DNA of 64,000 bases from CAVVVS01 sp963751355 (GTDB taxonomy: Bacteria; Bacteroidota; Ignavibacteria; Ignavibacteriales; Ignavibacteriaceae). The notes beneath the pieces are model-generated. The model did not search any database and was not told where the DNA came from. It was given only the letters and a program-made list of their open reading frames with translations. A program made the position numbers and the translations under genes. Positions 38,161-48,084 of the stretch are shown here, in pieces; positions within the stretch are counted from its first letter, which is position 1; each line of letters opens with the position of its first letter. The DNA lies in contig CAVVVS010000049.1 in the NCBI GenBank assembly GCA_963751355.1, positions 1-64,000 of the forward strand, read 5' to 3'.

Positions 38161-38476
38161 CTATTGCCCCCGCGAAATAGGTATGCCTATTTGAGTATAA
38201 TTTCCGCCTAATTTAGTGGTGTAAGAGTCATCGGTATAAAATTGTCCTTCCACATACCATGGGGATGTTACATTATTTTGTTAGGTGTTTTTTATTGTTC
38301 CTCTGGCTACAAGTCTTTTTGCACCAGAATCGAGGTATCTTGTATCAACAGTAAATGAAATAGAATTAATTTGGGTATCTGTCGATGAACCTACCTTCGT
38401 ATCGGTAGCATTCTCGCTGGAGTAAAAAAAACAATAAGCTAACCGTTAGCAAAATATATTTCTTCAGTATATTAAT
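38161..38476 (-). pseudogene. Decayed small exported protein between convergent gdh genes
   Basis: On the minus strand a leader-like LKKYILLTVSLLFFL is followed, after a one-base slip in a T run, by VGSSTDTQINSISFTVDTRY, then LDSGAKRLVARGTIKNT. An in-frame stop follows, then SPWYVEGQFYTDDSYTTKL and GGNYTQIGIPISRGQ. No ATG is left at the start. The pieces look like a secreted beta-rich protein of about 100 residues. I do not recognise the family. Confidence 0.55.
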
Positions 38477-38520
38477 ACCCTTCCGACTTTTAATCTTTAT
38501 AAATATAGGTTAAATAATTT

Positions 38521-39768
38521 TTATACCCAACCTCTTAATTTACAAGCTTCTGCAACCCTGGCAACTCCTACAACCATAGCAGCCAATCTCGGGTGAACCT
38601 TTTTCCCTTTTACAGCTTCGTAGACTCTTCGGTAAGCCATAGTTAATTTTTGATCTAATCTTTGGTGTACGGTTTCCTCATCCCAGAAGAAAGAATATTT
38701 ATCTTGAACCATCTCAAAGTATGAAACCGTGACACCACCCGCGCTTGCTAAAATATCCGGTATGACATGTACTCCTTTTTTACTTAAAATTAGATCGGCT
38801 TCGGGAGTGGTGGGACCGTTTGCTAATTCGCACACTATCTTCGCCTTGATATTGTTTGCGTTGGTTGCAGAGATAGCATTTTCAAGAGCAGCCGGATATA
38901 ATACGTTAACATCCAGTTCTAAAAGTTCCTCATGTGAGATTGACTTAGCACCAGGGAATCCCAGTATCGTTCCTGTCTTGAGCTTATGGGTAACCAATTC
39001 TTTTGAATCAAAACCTTCCGGGTTATAAATGGCACCCCTGGAATCACTAACCGCAATAAGTTTACCTCCTCCTAACAACTCATGATGTAAAAGAGCAGCC
39101 CGCTGCCCGACATTTCCGAAACCCTGAACGGAAAATTTTCCGGAAGGATCTACGCTCAATTCTTTGCAGGCTTCTCTTACCGTAATCACCCCGCCGCGTG
39201 CAGTAGCATCCCGCCTGCCTTCGGTTCCGCCTACCTGTGTAGGTTTGTCAGTCATTACTCCCGGTTGATGACTGTGCATGATGGTTTCATATTCGTCCAT
39301 CATCCACGCCATTGTTTGCGGATTAGTATAAACATCAGGTGCCGGTATATCTTTATCGACTCCTATGAAAGGGGCAATGGCTCTGATATATTCCCGTGAG
39401 AGGTTTTCTAATTCACGCTGCGACATCAATTTGGGATCACATTGAACACCCCCTTTTCCTCCGCCTAACGGAATATCTACTACCGCAGTTTTCCATGTCA
39501 TCCAGGAAGCTAAAGCTCTAATTGTATCTACTGTCTCTTCTGGGTGAAATCTGATTCCGCCTTTTGAAGGTCCCCTGGCAAAATTATATTGAATCCTGTA
39601 ACCGGGGAAAATTTTCACTTTACCGTTATCCATTCTAACGTGTAGTGAAAATGTAAATTCTTTTTGGGGAACAGAGAGTAGATCAATAGTAGCCTCATCA
39701 AGATTAAGTATTTTTGCTGCTTCAAGTATTTGCTGTTGTGCTACTCGAAACGAATTGTATGATTCCAT
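38521..39768 (-). CDS. Glu/Leu/Phe/Val dehydrogenase (415-residue, archaeal/Bacillus-like type)
   Basis: The protein has 415 residues. The catalytic block is IPLGGGKGGVQCDP, with RDATARGGVITVREAC before the Rossmann motif VQGFGNVGQRAALL. Conserved DIPAPDVYTNPQTMAWM and [15 protein letters not shown] blocks define the hexameric NAD(P)-linked glutamate dehydrogenase group. The gene begins two bases after the zinc-ribbon gene ends, so they are coupled. Its cofactor preference cannot be read with certainty. Confidence 0.94.
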   Translation of the reverse strand: MESYNSFRVAQQQILEAAKILNLDEATIDLLSVPQKEFTFSLHVRMDNGKVKIFPGYRIQYNFARGPSKGGIRFHPEETVDTIRALASWMTWKTAVVDIPLGGGKGGVQCDPKLMSQRELENLSREYIRAIAPFIGVDKDIPAPDVYTNPQTMAWMMDEYETIMHSHQPGVMTDKPTQVGGTEGRRDATARGGVITVREACKELSVDPSGKFSVQGFGNVGQRAALLHHELLGGGKLIAVSDSRGAIYNPEGFDSKELVTHKLKTGTILGFPGAKSISHEELLELDVNVLYPAALENAISATNANNIKAKIVCELANGPTTPEADLILSKKGVHVIPDILASAGGVTVSYFEMVQDKYSFFWDEETVHQRLDQKLTMAYRRVYEAVKGKKVHPRLAAMVVGVARVAEACKLRGWV

Positions 39769-39770
39769 GT

Positions 39771-39992
39771 TTATTTCCTTTTAGACTTTTGTTTGTCGTT
39801 TCCTTTTTGAGTGAAGTTATCATCGTCCTCAAAAACATCGAGGATAATCCGGTACCAGCAGTTTTTGCAAGTCAACACTCTGTCGACACTAAGAAGCACT
39901 TGCTGCCATGGACTTAACTTATGACCGCAATGAGGACAAGCTTCGAAAACCTTCGATTTTAATTCACTTTTTCCATCTTGTTCTGCCATCAT
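39771..39992 (-). CDS. Small zinc-ribbon protein coupled to gdh
   Basis: The 73-residue product (72 if the second ATG is used) has CPHCGHKL at about residues 19-26 and CKNCW at 42-46, a four-cysteine zinc ribbon, and a strongly basic C-terminal tail (KGNDKQKSKRK). There is no signal peptide. Its stop lies two bases before the 415-residue gdh start, and the Rec-PPDK gene ends 120 bases downstream of nothing else on this strand, so it sits between Rec-PPDK and gdh in one transcription direction. A role in modulating the dehydrogenase is possible but unproven. Confidence 0.75.
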   Translation of the reverse strand: MMAEQDGKSELKSKVFEACPHCGHKLSPWQQVLLSVDRVLTCKNCWYRIILDVFEDDDNFTQKGNDKQKSKRK

Positions 39993-40111
39993 TGATCCCC
40001 TTTTCGCTGTAACAATATTTGTAAATCTTTTTTAGGTGGGGCTCTTTAAGATTGTTTTCTCTTTAGCAAAAGTCCCATTTCGATTATTATACATTGTCGA
40101 ATCGGTTATTT

Positions 40112-43100
40112 TCAACAATCAATTTCCGGTTTTAAAATTATTCCTTTATTTTGGTGTCCGTTCATTTTGATAATAATAGGTTCTTTAAAACGAATATGCC
40201 GGGTAAAATTAAGAACTTCATTAGGCTCTTGATTTAACAGCCAATCCCAATCAACAAAACTGCTTTTATCGTTTGTATCAATCGTGAAATATCCTATCAA
40301 AAAGGATGTAATATTTTGGAAAAAGTGAGAACCCTGCGACGGAGCGACATGCATTTCCTTAAAGCTTGATTCGATTATTGCTTTTGCACCGGCAATCTGT
40401 TCCCAATTTACGGGAATGCCCAGCCACGGATCCAATGTTCCCCAACGCCCTACTCCTATTAAAAGATACGGTTTGTTTTCCGTCATCAGTTTGCTGTTAA
40501 ATTTGCTTACTTCTTTGGCTACCTCATTACTTTTAGAGCGCTCGAATGAATGATAATCTACCAAAACAACATCGTGAATGTCCCTTATTATTCCGTTGCC
40601 AAGTACTTTATCGCTTTGACAAATTAATCTTGAGGAATCAAATTCTTCAACGTTTAATTCTTCCGCTTCACGGCTGATTACAAGCGGTCTCATTTGAAGT
40701 AATCCAAATTCTTTTGGTTTGCGCTGTCCTGCCGACATATTAACTGCGAACTCAATTTCAACCGGTGTTCCCATTCCCCATGTTCCCATGTCAAGCAGCA
40801 ACTCCAGTATTTCCGGCAGGGGGAATATTTTGTGATTGAGCACGGGCCCGAAAGTTACGAGTCTCGTACCATTTCTTGACAACCCGTCGGTGATAGAATC
40901 ATTATCCGGAGAATAAGTAGAGCCAACATAATTTAGTGTGTTATCCTTTTCTGCTACATCTAATGGATAAGTTTTTATTAGCATATCATGTGTAACATAT
41001 CCGAAATCGGAATTATTATCTAGTTGAAGGGCAAAAAAACTGCGTTGGCTGCTGTTAAGTGTTTCTTCAACGGAATAAAACTGTATAACATCGGTTGGGT
41101 ATTTTGGACAAAATCTAACCGTATTTCCTCCGTCAACAACTGTTTTTCCCAAACCTAGTGCGGCAGAAACAATGCCGTCAAATGATTTTTGAGGAGGAAG
41201 GGGATAAAAATTATATGATTTTGCAACACCGGAAAAATCCGGGTAAAATCTGTCTTCATGTTTATTGCCGATCATCTTTTGAATAATTACCGCCATCTTT
41301 TCTTCTTCCAGGCGATAGGAGGTAACTTTTATATAATCTTTTGCGCTTTGATAAAATGTTGAAGCATAAACCCGTTTTATTGTATTAAGCAGTTCATTTA
41401 ACCTTATCAAAGGGTTGGGATGATTATTCGGCAGCATGTAAGTTTCGTAAACACCGGCAAACGGATGGTACTGTGAATCTTCAAGTAAACTCGATGAACG
41501 AACTGCGAGAGGGGAATGGATAATATCGAGAAAGGCTGCCAGTTCACCTAAAATATCTTCGGGAAACTTTTCTGCCTGTAGAAATCGTTTGGTAATTTCC
41601 TCGTCATCATTGCCGTTTAATGCAAACTTTCGCAGATTATTTTCGTCAATAAATTGATCGAAAACATCCGAACCGATAACCACAGCAGGGGGAACAAATA
41701 TTCGAACATTCTCAAATTGGTCGCGTACATTATAGTCGTTTATCAGTGTATTTACAAAACCCAGCCCTCTTGCTTTACCGCCGAGTGACCCTCCCCCGAC
41801 ACGGGCAAAAGAACTTTGCGGATCGAATGATTCTTTAGAGAAATCGGTAATGATTCCTTTTTGTCTATTGGTCCGGTAACTATGAAGTGATGTTATAAGA
41901 TCTTTCCTGAGTTCATCTGCTGATGCATAATCGGATACTTTCCTTGGGCGTAATTGATGAGCCAGCCAAAATTCCGTACGTGCCTTTAGCCAGTTGGAAA
42001 AATGATTGCGCTCTGCATGATAGCTGATGCTTTCTGCCGGGACAATACGTAATTGTTCTTCAAGGCTTCTTAAATCTACTGCTCTTCCCACTTCAGCCCC
42101 GTTCGTAGTCCGGAAAATAAAATCACCGAAGCTGAAGAAATAGTTCATAAATTGCCGTAGTTCGTTTAATAGGAGAGGTGAATCTTTTAATACGAAGGCG
42201 GCTCCCACATCATGCGCGTCCGTTTCATTTTCGTTGTTGTTTGATAGCAGAAGAATCGGAATATCTGAATGCTTCTTTTTCACATTTTTTGCAAATTTTA
42301 TTCCCGCTTTCGGATCAGGTTCACCCTTGCGGGGGAAATCGATATCGGAAATAATACCGAGTATGAAATCTTCATAATTGCTGAAATATTGCCAGGCTTC
42401 TTCATAAGATGAGCATAATAATATTTTCGGACGTGCACGCATTCGCAGGAATTTGTGGGTTAAATTAATTCCTTCCGAAATTAATCTCTGCGACTGCTTC
42501 AGCATCTCCGTGTAAATCAAAGGCAGGAAAGATGAGTAATACCGGATGTTATCTTCTATAACAATTACTGTTTGAACGCCTACTATTCTTGTATCATGGT
42601 CAACATTCCGCCTGTCTTCAAGATACTTGATAATGGCGATGATTATTCTAAAATCTCCCTGCCATACGAATATTTTATTAAATACGGATACGTCTTTACT
42701 AAGGAGAAGCTGATTTAGTTCTTTATTATCATGTGCTAATAAAATGATGGGAATTTCTAATTCCGAAGCCTTTACCAGCTTAGCAAAATTAACTGCATGC
42801 ATATCTTCGATATGAAGAGTGGTTATTATTAAATCAAACCGGTGTTCTTCCTTTGCCAGGGCTATTGCTTCTTTACCGCTGGAGACTCTAGTTAATTCAG
42901 GTGAGTGGCTCAGGTTCAGTCCTTGATATTCATTCCGGATTAATTCGTACAGCCTGCCGTCTTCCTCGAATAAATACAAATCGTACAAACTTGAAACAAG
43001 AAGAATATCTCTAATGCGTAAACGCATCAAATTCTGAAAACCCTGGAACCGGTTTCCGTAACCGTGTTCTACCCAAATCGCATCAAAATCGGTTCCAACC

Positions 43101-43120
43101 TTGTCCGTGTTGTTATTCAC
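40112..43120 (-). CDS. Receiver-PPDK fusion protein A (PEP synthase ATP-binding domain with two receiver domains)
   Basis: The protein has 1002 residues. A first receiver-like domain (about 35-170) is degenerate, with threonine at the phospho-acceptor position (LIITTLHIED, T100/T101). A second one (about 183-330) keeps D190, the acceptor D259 and K312. The PPDK/PEP-synthase ATP-grasp domain (about 440-860) has GGGSLGGKARGLGF, LAVRSSSLLEDSQY and GLLQMRPLVI. The usual swivelling phosphohistidine domain and PEP-binding barrel are missing; about 170 residues with GVGRWGTLDPWLGIPV and GSHFFQN follow instead. It is 50-60 percent like protein B by eye. It lies between two gdh genes. A signalling or regulatory phosphotransfer role is likely. 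Confidence 0.85.
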   Translation of the reverse strand: MNNNTDKVGTDFDAIWVEHGYGNRFQGFQNLMRLRIRDILLVSSLYDLYLFEEDGRLYELIRNEYQGLNLSHSPELTRVSSGKEAIALAKEEHRFDLIITTLHIEDMHAVNFAKLVKASELEIPIILLAHDNKELNQLLLSKDVSVFNKIFVWQGDFRIIIAIIKYLEDRRNVDHDTRIVGVQTVIVIEDNIRYYSSFLPLIYTEMLKQSQRLISEGINLTHKFLRMRARPKILLCSSYEEAWQYFSNYEDFILGIISDIDFPRKGEPDPKAGIKFAKNVKKKHSDIPILLLSNNNENETDAHDVGAAFVLKDSPLLLNELRQFMNYFFSFGDFIFRTTNGAEVGRAVDLRSLEEQLRIVPAESISYHAERNHFSNWLKARTEFWLAHQLRPRKVSDYASADELRKDLITSLHSYRTNRQKGIITDFSKESFDPQSSFARVGGGSLGGKARGLGFVNTLINDYNVRDQFENVRIFVPPAVVIGSDVFDQFIDENNLRKFALNGNDDEEITKRFLQAEKFPEDILGELAAFLDIIHSPLAVRSSSLLEDSQYHPFAGVYETYMLPNNHPNPLIRLNELLNTIKRVYASTFYQSAKDYIKVTSYRLEEEKMAVIIQKMIGNKHEDRFYPDFSGVAKSYNFYPLPPQKSFDGIVSAALGLGKTVVDGGNTVRFCPKYPTDVIQFYSVEETLNSSQRSFFALQLDNNSDFGYVTHDMLIKTYPLDVAEKDNTLNYVGSTYSPDNDSITDGLSRNGTRLVTFGPVLNHKIFPLPEILELLLDMGTWGMGTPVEIEFAVNMSAGQRKPKEFGLLQMRPLVISREAEELNVEEFDSSRLICQSDKVLGNGIIRDIHDVVLVDYHSFERSKSNEVAKEVSKFNSKLMTENKPYLLIGVGRWGTLDPWLGIPVNWEQIAGAKAIIESSFKEMHVAPSQGSHFFQNITSFLIGYFTIDTNDKSSFVDWDWLLNQEPNEVLNFTRHIRFKEPIIIKMNGHQNKGIILKPEIDC

Positions 43121-43516
43121 TTAAAATTCCCCGCAGTTATAATAACTTTTAACTTATTGAAGTTAAGCAAATATCATGCTGAATCGAACGCCGATATAAA
43201 CTGGTATTAATTTCCCAAGCTTTTAAGGTCAGAGGACTCCTTTGGAATATCTTCCTCGCGGAGTCCTTAGTAAAGCATCTCAAAACAATTTTGAAATGAG
43301 ATTCGGAAAAAACTGACCAATATGACAGCATAGTTTTGAATTAACAAAAAGAACAATTTTTATTGTTTTACTTAACTTCAGCTAAATTATAAAATGTACT
43401 TTACAACTTTATAGGTAATTACCCACACAGATAATTATGGTTAATTGACATTGAAAATACATAGTCTTTTTGCAATCTTTTTTCACAGGCTAATAGTCTG
43501 CCAACTGCAAATTTAA
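43121..43516. other. Intergenic region with hairpin between gdh and Rec-PPDK A
   Basis: These 396 bases hold an inverted repeat, AGGACTCC (43233-43240) with GGAGTCCT (43260-43267), within the leader of the Rec-PPDK A gene or after the gdh stop. No conserved coding frame is seen. Confidence 0.5.
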
Positions 43517-44878
43517 TTATACGACTCCCTGATCTATCATCGCATCCGCGACTTTCAAAAAGCCTCCGATGTTTGCCCCGTTAACATAATTTCCGGGGGT
43601 GTTAAATCTATCAGCCATTTGAATACAGGTGGTGTGAATGTCTTTCATTATCATTCTTAAACGGTTATCGACTTCTTCCCTGTTCCAGGGCAAACGCATA
43701 CTGTTCTGCGTCATTTCCAAGCCTGATACCGCTACACCCCCCGCGTTGGCTGCTTTGCCAGGACCGTAAAGAATTTTTGCATCCAGGAATAGTTTTACCC
43801 CATCCAGACTTGTCGGCATATTTGCACCTTCACAAACAACATAAACACCATTTTTTAGCAAGCTCTGTGCATCTTTTCCGTTAATCTCATTTTGAGTAGC
43901 GCTGGGAAAAGCGCAGTCGGCCTTATGATCCCAGATAGGATTATGATCCATCTTGGGATCCAGGTCTGTATAAACTGCATTCTTGTATTTAGCTGTGTAT
44001 TCTTTTATTCTTCCTCTTCTTACATTTTTTAAATCCATTACAAAATTTAATTTTTCGCGGTTTATTCCTTCTTCATCATAAATATAACCGTTAGAATCCG
44101 AAAGTGTGACAACTTTTCCTCCGAGTTCCAATATTTTTTCAACCGTATATTGAGCAACATTTCCGCTCCCTGAAACCAGGCAAATTTTACTTTCCAGTGT
44201 TTCGTTTCGTGTTGATAACATCTCAGCTGCAAAGTAAACCGAGCCGTATCCGGTTGCTTCGGGTCTTATAAGTGAACCTCCCCAATTTAATCCTTTGCCT
44301 GTCAAAACTCCCGTAAACTCATTCTTAAGTTTTTTATATTGACCGAAAAGGTAACCGATCTCTCTTCCGCCCACACCAATATCTCCGGCAGGTACATCCG
44401 TGTTGGGTCCGATGTGACGATAGAGTTCAGACATAAAAGCCTGGCAGAAGCGCATTATTTTAAGATCGCTTTTGCCTTTCGGGTCAAAATCGGATCCGCC
44501 TTTGCCCCCGCCCATAGGTAAAGTAGTTAAACTATTTTTAAATACTTGTTCGAATGCAAGAAATTTTAAAATTCCCTGGTTAACAGAAGGGTGAAATCGT
44601 AATCCTCCTTTGTAAGGTCCTAAAGAACTATTCATTTCTATTCTGTAACCTCTGTTGATATTTACTTCTCCCTGATCATCTACCCATGGAACGCGAAAGG
44701 TTATTACTCTTTCCGGTTCGATGATTCTCTCCAATATTTTAGCTGCTCGATACTCGGAGTGTCTCTCCAGTACAAGGGCGAGAGATTCTGCAACTTCTTG
44801 AACGGCCTGATGAAATTCTGGTTCGCTTGGATTTTTGGATTTTACTTCTGCCATTAAATCTTTTACGTAGTCGGACAT
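43517..44878 (-). CDS. gdhA: NADP-type glutamate dehydrogenase (class I hexameric), copy 1
   Basis: The protein has 453 residues, the length of the E. coli GdhA type. The block LPMGGGKGGSDFDPKGKSD contains the catalytic lysine, with the flanking GGLRFHPSVNQGILKFL and VPAGDIGVGGREIGYLFGQY as in NADP-linked assimilatory enzymes. The Rossmann motif is GSGNVAQYTVEKI. It makes glutamate from 2-oxoglutarate, ammonia and NADPH. It is closely similar to the gene at 48189-49529, and each lies upstream of a Rec-PPDK gene, so the pair of genes has been duplicated. The start follows a clear AGGGAGG-type site (GCAGGGAGGTTAGT). Confidence 0.95.
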   Translation of the reverse strand: MSDYVKDLMAEVKSKNPSEPEFHQAVQEVAESLALVLERHSEYRAAKILERIIEPERVITFRVPWVDDQGEVNINRGYRIEMNSSLGPYKGGLRFHPSVNQGILKFLAFEQVFKNSLTTLPMGGGKGGSDFDPKGKSDLKIMRFCQAFMSELYRHIGPNTDVPAGDIGVGGREIGYLFGQYKKLKNEFTGVLTGKGLNWGGSLIRPEATGYGSVYFAAEMLSTRNETLESKICLVSGSGNVAQYTVEKILELGGKVVTLSDSNGYIYDEEGINREKLNFVMDLKNVRRGRIKEYTAKYKNAVYTDLDPKMDHNPIWDHKADCAFPSATQNEINGKDAQSLLKNGVYVVCEGANMPTSLDGVKLFLDAKILYGPGKAANAGGVAVSGLEMTQNSMRLPWNREEVDNRLRMIMKDIHTTCIQMADRFNTPGNYVNGANIGGFLKVADAMIDQGVV

Positions 44879-45053
44879 ACTAACCTCCCTGCAAATGTTG
44901 TTTATTGTGATTTATTCGTTGTACGATAAATTCATCCAACGACTTTTTTTGAAATCGTTTTTATTGCCAACATTGGTCGGTGGTGAGAAAGGGATACCAG
45001 ATAATTTTATGTATCCTGAAAAAATTAACCATCAATAATGTTTTAGAAAAATA

Positions 45054-48000
45054 TTAATCCATCCCCGGTTTTAGAATTACTCCTATATTTTTATGACCAT
45101 TTATTTTTACGGAGATCGGTTTCTCAAACTGAATATGCCTGCAGAAATTTAATTTTTCTACGGGTGTTTCCGAGTTTAACCAATCCCAATTAATAAAATC
45201 TAAATCGTTTGGTGTATTAACTGTAAAATAGCCAACTTTAAACGACGTTATATTTTGAAAGAAATGAGAACCTTGTGAAGGCGTTACATTGAAGTCCTTA
45301 AATCCGGATTCAACAATAACGCTTGCACCTGCAATTTGATCCCATGTAACCGGTATTCCCAGCCAGGGATCAAGGCTTCCCCATCGCCCCACTCCTATCA
45401 ATATGTATGGTCTCTTTTGCGATACTAATTTATTGTTCAACACTGAAACTTCAATTGCAGCTTCCCTACTTTTTGCCCTGTCATACTTTTGAATGTCTAC
45501 ATAAATAACATCATGTATTTCGTCAATAACACCGTTACCCAGAACATGATTACTTTTACATATGAGATCATCATGATTTTCATAATCAACATTTAGCTCT
45601 TCCGTTTCATGACTAATAACCAGGGGACGCATTTGAAGCATTGCGAATTCTTTAGGATACCCGGCAGGAACATTTGTATTTACGGCAAACTCAATTTCTA
45701 CTGGCACTCCCATTCCCCAACTGCCCATGTCCAGAAGCATTTCAAGAATTTCGGCTAAGGGAAATACCTTATGTTTTAATATAGGAGCAAAAGTTACTAC
45801 TCTTTTCCCGTCGCGCGAAACACCGTCATATACTGCATCATTTTCAACAGAGTAAGTTGAGCCAACATAAAACAAAGTTTGATCCTCTTCCGCTTTTGAA
45901 AGATCGTGTAGTTTTACCAATTGATCCGGTGATATTATTGTACCGTGATCAAGCTTACTATTAATGTCCAGTGCAAAAAATTCCTGCTGTGCATTTCTTA
46001 TCGTTTCTTTTGTTGAAAAAAATTGCAGCAAATGTTTCGGGTATTTCGGACAAAATCTAACTGCAATTCCGCCATCAACAACTTGTTTGCCGAGCCCTAA
46101 TGCAACAAGAGCAATTCCGTCCGACGATTTTTGCGGAGGAACAGGGTAAAAATTATAAGATTTCGCAACCCCGGCAAAGTCCGGATAAAATCTATCGTGA
46201 TGTAAAACGCCGACTAACTTTTGAACGATCACAGCCATCTTCTCTTCTTCTAAACTGTACGAAGTTGCTTTCATATAATCTTTAGCTTTCCTGGAAAATG
46301 TTGATGCATATACTCCCTTAATGCAGGTAAGCAGTTCCTGCAGCCTCACATTAGGATCAGGATCATTGTTAGGAATCATGTAAGTTTGGTATACACCGGC
46401 GAACGGTTGAAATTGTGAGTCTTCCAGCAGACTTGAGGATCGAATAGCAAGCGGACCTTTGACAGTATTTAAAAATTCGGTTAATTTACTTATGATATCG
46501 GGTGGGAAATAAGAAGCCTCGCTAAATCTCCTCGAAATTTCATCATCATCGGTCGAGCTTAAAGAAAAGTATTCAAGATGATTCGTTTCGAGAAATTGAT
46601 CGAATACATCGGTAGCAATAACAATGGCGGATGGAACCGAAATTTCTACATCTTCAAACTTGTACCTGATTTTATTATTATTGATTAATGTATTGATAAA
46701 ACCCAAACCGCGGGCTTTGCCTCCGAGGGAGCCGCCCCCGATTCTTGCAAAACTATTTTTCGGATCGAAGGATTCTTCATTAAAGTCGGTTATTATTCCT
46801 CTTTGTCTTAGTTCCTGGTACAACCTCAACGCATTTATTAAATCATTTCTCAATTCAGTTGCCGAACTGAAATCAGTAACTTTTCTAGGTCTTAGTTTGT
46901 GAGCCAGCCAGAACTCAGTGCGTGCTTTAAGCCATTTTGAAAAGTGATTGCCTTCTGCATGGAAAACGATACTTTCATCTGGCACTATTTTTAGCTGATC
47001 TTCCAGTGTTTTTAAATTATTTGCCCTACCTACAACTTTACCGTCGGGAGTTTGAAATATAAAATCTCCGAACCCGAAATGATTCAGCATAAATTCGCGC
47101 AGCTCGTGCAGAAGTCTGGGAGAACTTTTGTACATGAATGAAGCGTCAACCTCACCCGCTTTTTGTGCAAATTCAAAGTTGCTAGATTGTACTAATATCG
47201 GAATATCTTTATGAAGGGTTTTTACATTTTTGGAAAACTTTATTCCTGCTTCCGGATCTCTTTCCCCGAAATGTTTGAAGTTGCTGTCCGTAATAATTCC
47301 CAAAATGTATTCCTGGTACTTTTCGAAAAGTGACCATGCCTCTTCATAAGTAGTACAAAGAAGGATCTTGGGTCGAGCACGCATTCGTAAGAATTTATGG
47401 GTAAGGTTTATTCCTTCCGAAATAAGCCGTTGAGACTGATTAAAAATTTCGGTATAAATAAGCGGCAGATAGGTAGAATAAAACTTAACATTATCTTCAA
47501 CAAGGATGATTACTTGAACGCCAACCGAAATTGTATCGTTTTCAACGTTCATCCTGTCTTCCACATATTTTATAATTCCTATCAATAAACGGTAATCACC
47601 CTGCCAAATAAAAATTCTGTCGAAAACAGAAGTATCATAGTTTGTAACTAGCTCTTTCCTTTCTTTATTATCGTAGGCAAGAAGAATAATTGGAGTATTT
47701 AACCCGGCTTTTCTAATTAATTGGGCGAATTTTATTACGTTCATGTCTTCGATATGAAGAGTTGTAATAATTAAATCAAAATGATTTTCCTGGAGTGCAA
47801 GTTCGAGAGCTTCTGTTCCGGTTGTTACATGAGTAATTTCAGGAGCCTGACTTAAGTTGAGTACCTGATATTCCTGCCTGATTAAATCATACAATCTTCC
47901 GTCTTCTTCGAAAAGATAATAATCGTATAAGCTGGAAACCAAAAGAATTTCGCGGATTTTATACTTCATCAATTTTTGAAATTCTTTAATCCTGCTGCTG

Positions 48001-48065
48001 AAGATATCTTCGATGCTGAATATGTTAAACTTATCCATCAGCTTCATTTTCTTTAGCTCAAACAT
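45054..48065 (-). CDS. Receiver-PPDK fusion protein B, paralogue of A
   Basis: The protein has 1003 residues and the same layout as protein A along its length. A degenerate first receiver has threonine at the acceptor position (T101/T102). An intact second receiver has D191, D260 and K313. The PPDK ATP-grasp domain has GGGSLGGKARGLGF and LAIRSSSLLEDSQF, and the C-terminal region with GVGRWGSLDPWLGIPV and GSHFFQN lacks a phosphohistidine domain. The N-terminus differs from A, while the ATP-grasp motifs are almost identical, so both are probably functional. It lies between the two gdhA-type genes, all on the minus strand, with 123 and 175 bases of spacing. It is cytosolic. Confidence 0.85.
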   Translation of the reverse strand: MFELKKMKLMDKFNIFSIEDIFSSRIKEFQKLMKYKIREILLVSSLYDYYLFEEDGRLYDLIRQEYQVLNLSQAPEITHVTTGTEALELALQENHFDLIITTLHIEDMNVIKFAQLIRKAGLNTPIILLAYDNKERKELVTNYDTSVFDRIFIWQGDYRLLIGIIKYVEDRMNVENDTISVGVQVIILVEDNVKFYSTYLPLIYTEIFNQSQRLISEGINLTHKFLRMRARPKILLCTTYEEAWSLFEKYQEYILGIITDSNFKHFGERDPEAGIKFSKNVKTLHKDIPILVQSSNFEFAQKAGEVDASFMYKSSPRLLHELREFMLNHFGFGDFIFQTPDGKVVGRANNLKTLEDQLKIVPDESIVFHAEGNHFSKWLKARTEFWLAHKLRPRKVTDFSSATELRNDLINALRLYQELRQRGIITDFNEESFDPKNSFARIGGGSLGGKARGLGFINTLINNNKIRYKFEDVEISVPSAIVIATDVFDQFLETNHLEYFSLSSTDDDEISRRFSEASYFPPDIISKLTEFLNTVKGPLAIRSSSLLEDSQFQPFAGVYQTYMIPNNDPDPNVRLQELLTCIKGVYASTFSRKAKDYMKATSYSLEEEKMAVIVQKLVGVLHHDRFYPDFAGVAKSYNFYPVPPQKSSDGIALVALGLGKQVVDGGIAVRFCPKYPKHLLQFFSTKETIRNAQQEFFALDINSKLDHGTIISPDQLVKLHDLSKAEEDQTLFYVGSTYSVENDAVYDGVSRDGKRVVTFAPILKHKVFPLAEILEMLLDMGSWGMGVPVEIEFAVNTNVPAGYPKEFAMLQMRPLVISHETEELNVDYENHDDLICKSNHVLGNGVIDEIHDVIYVDIQKYDRAKSREAAIEVSVLNNKLVSQKRPYILIGVGRWGSLDPWLGIPVTWDQIAGASVIVESGFKDFNVTPSQGSHFFQNITSFKVGYFTVNTPNDLDFINWDWLNSETPVEKLNFCRHIQFEKPISVKINGHKNIGVILKPGMD

Positions 48066-48084
48066 TTACATGTCCTCTTCTGGA

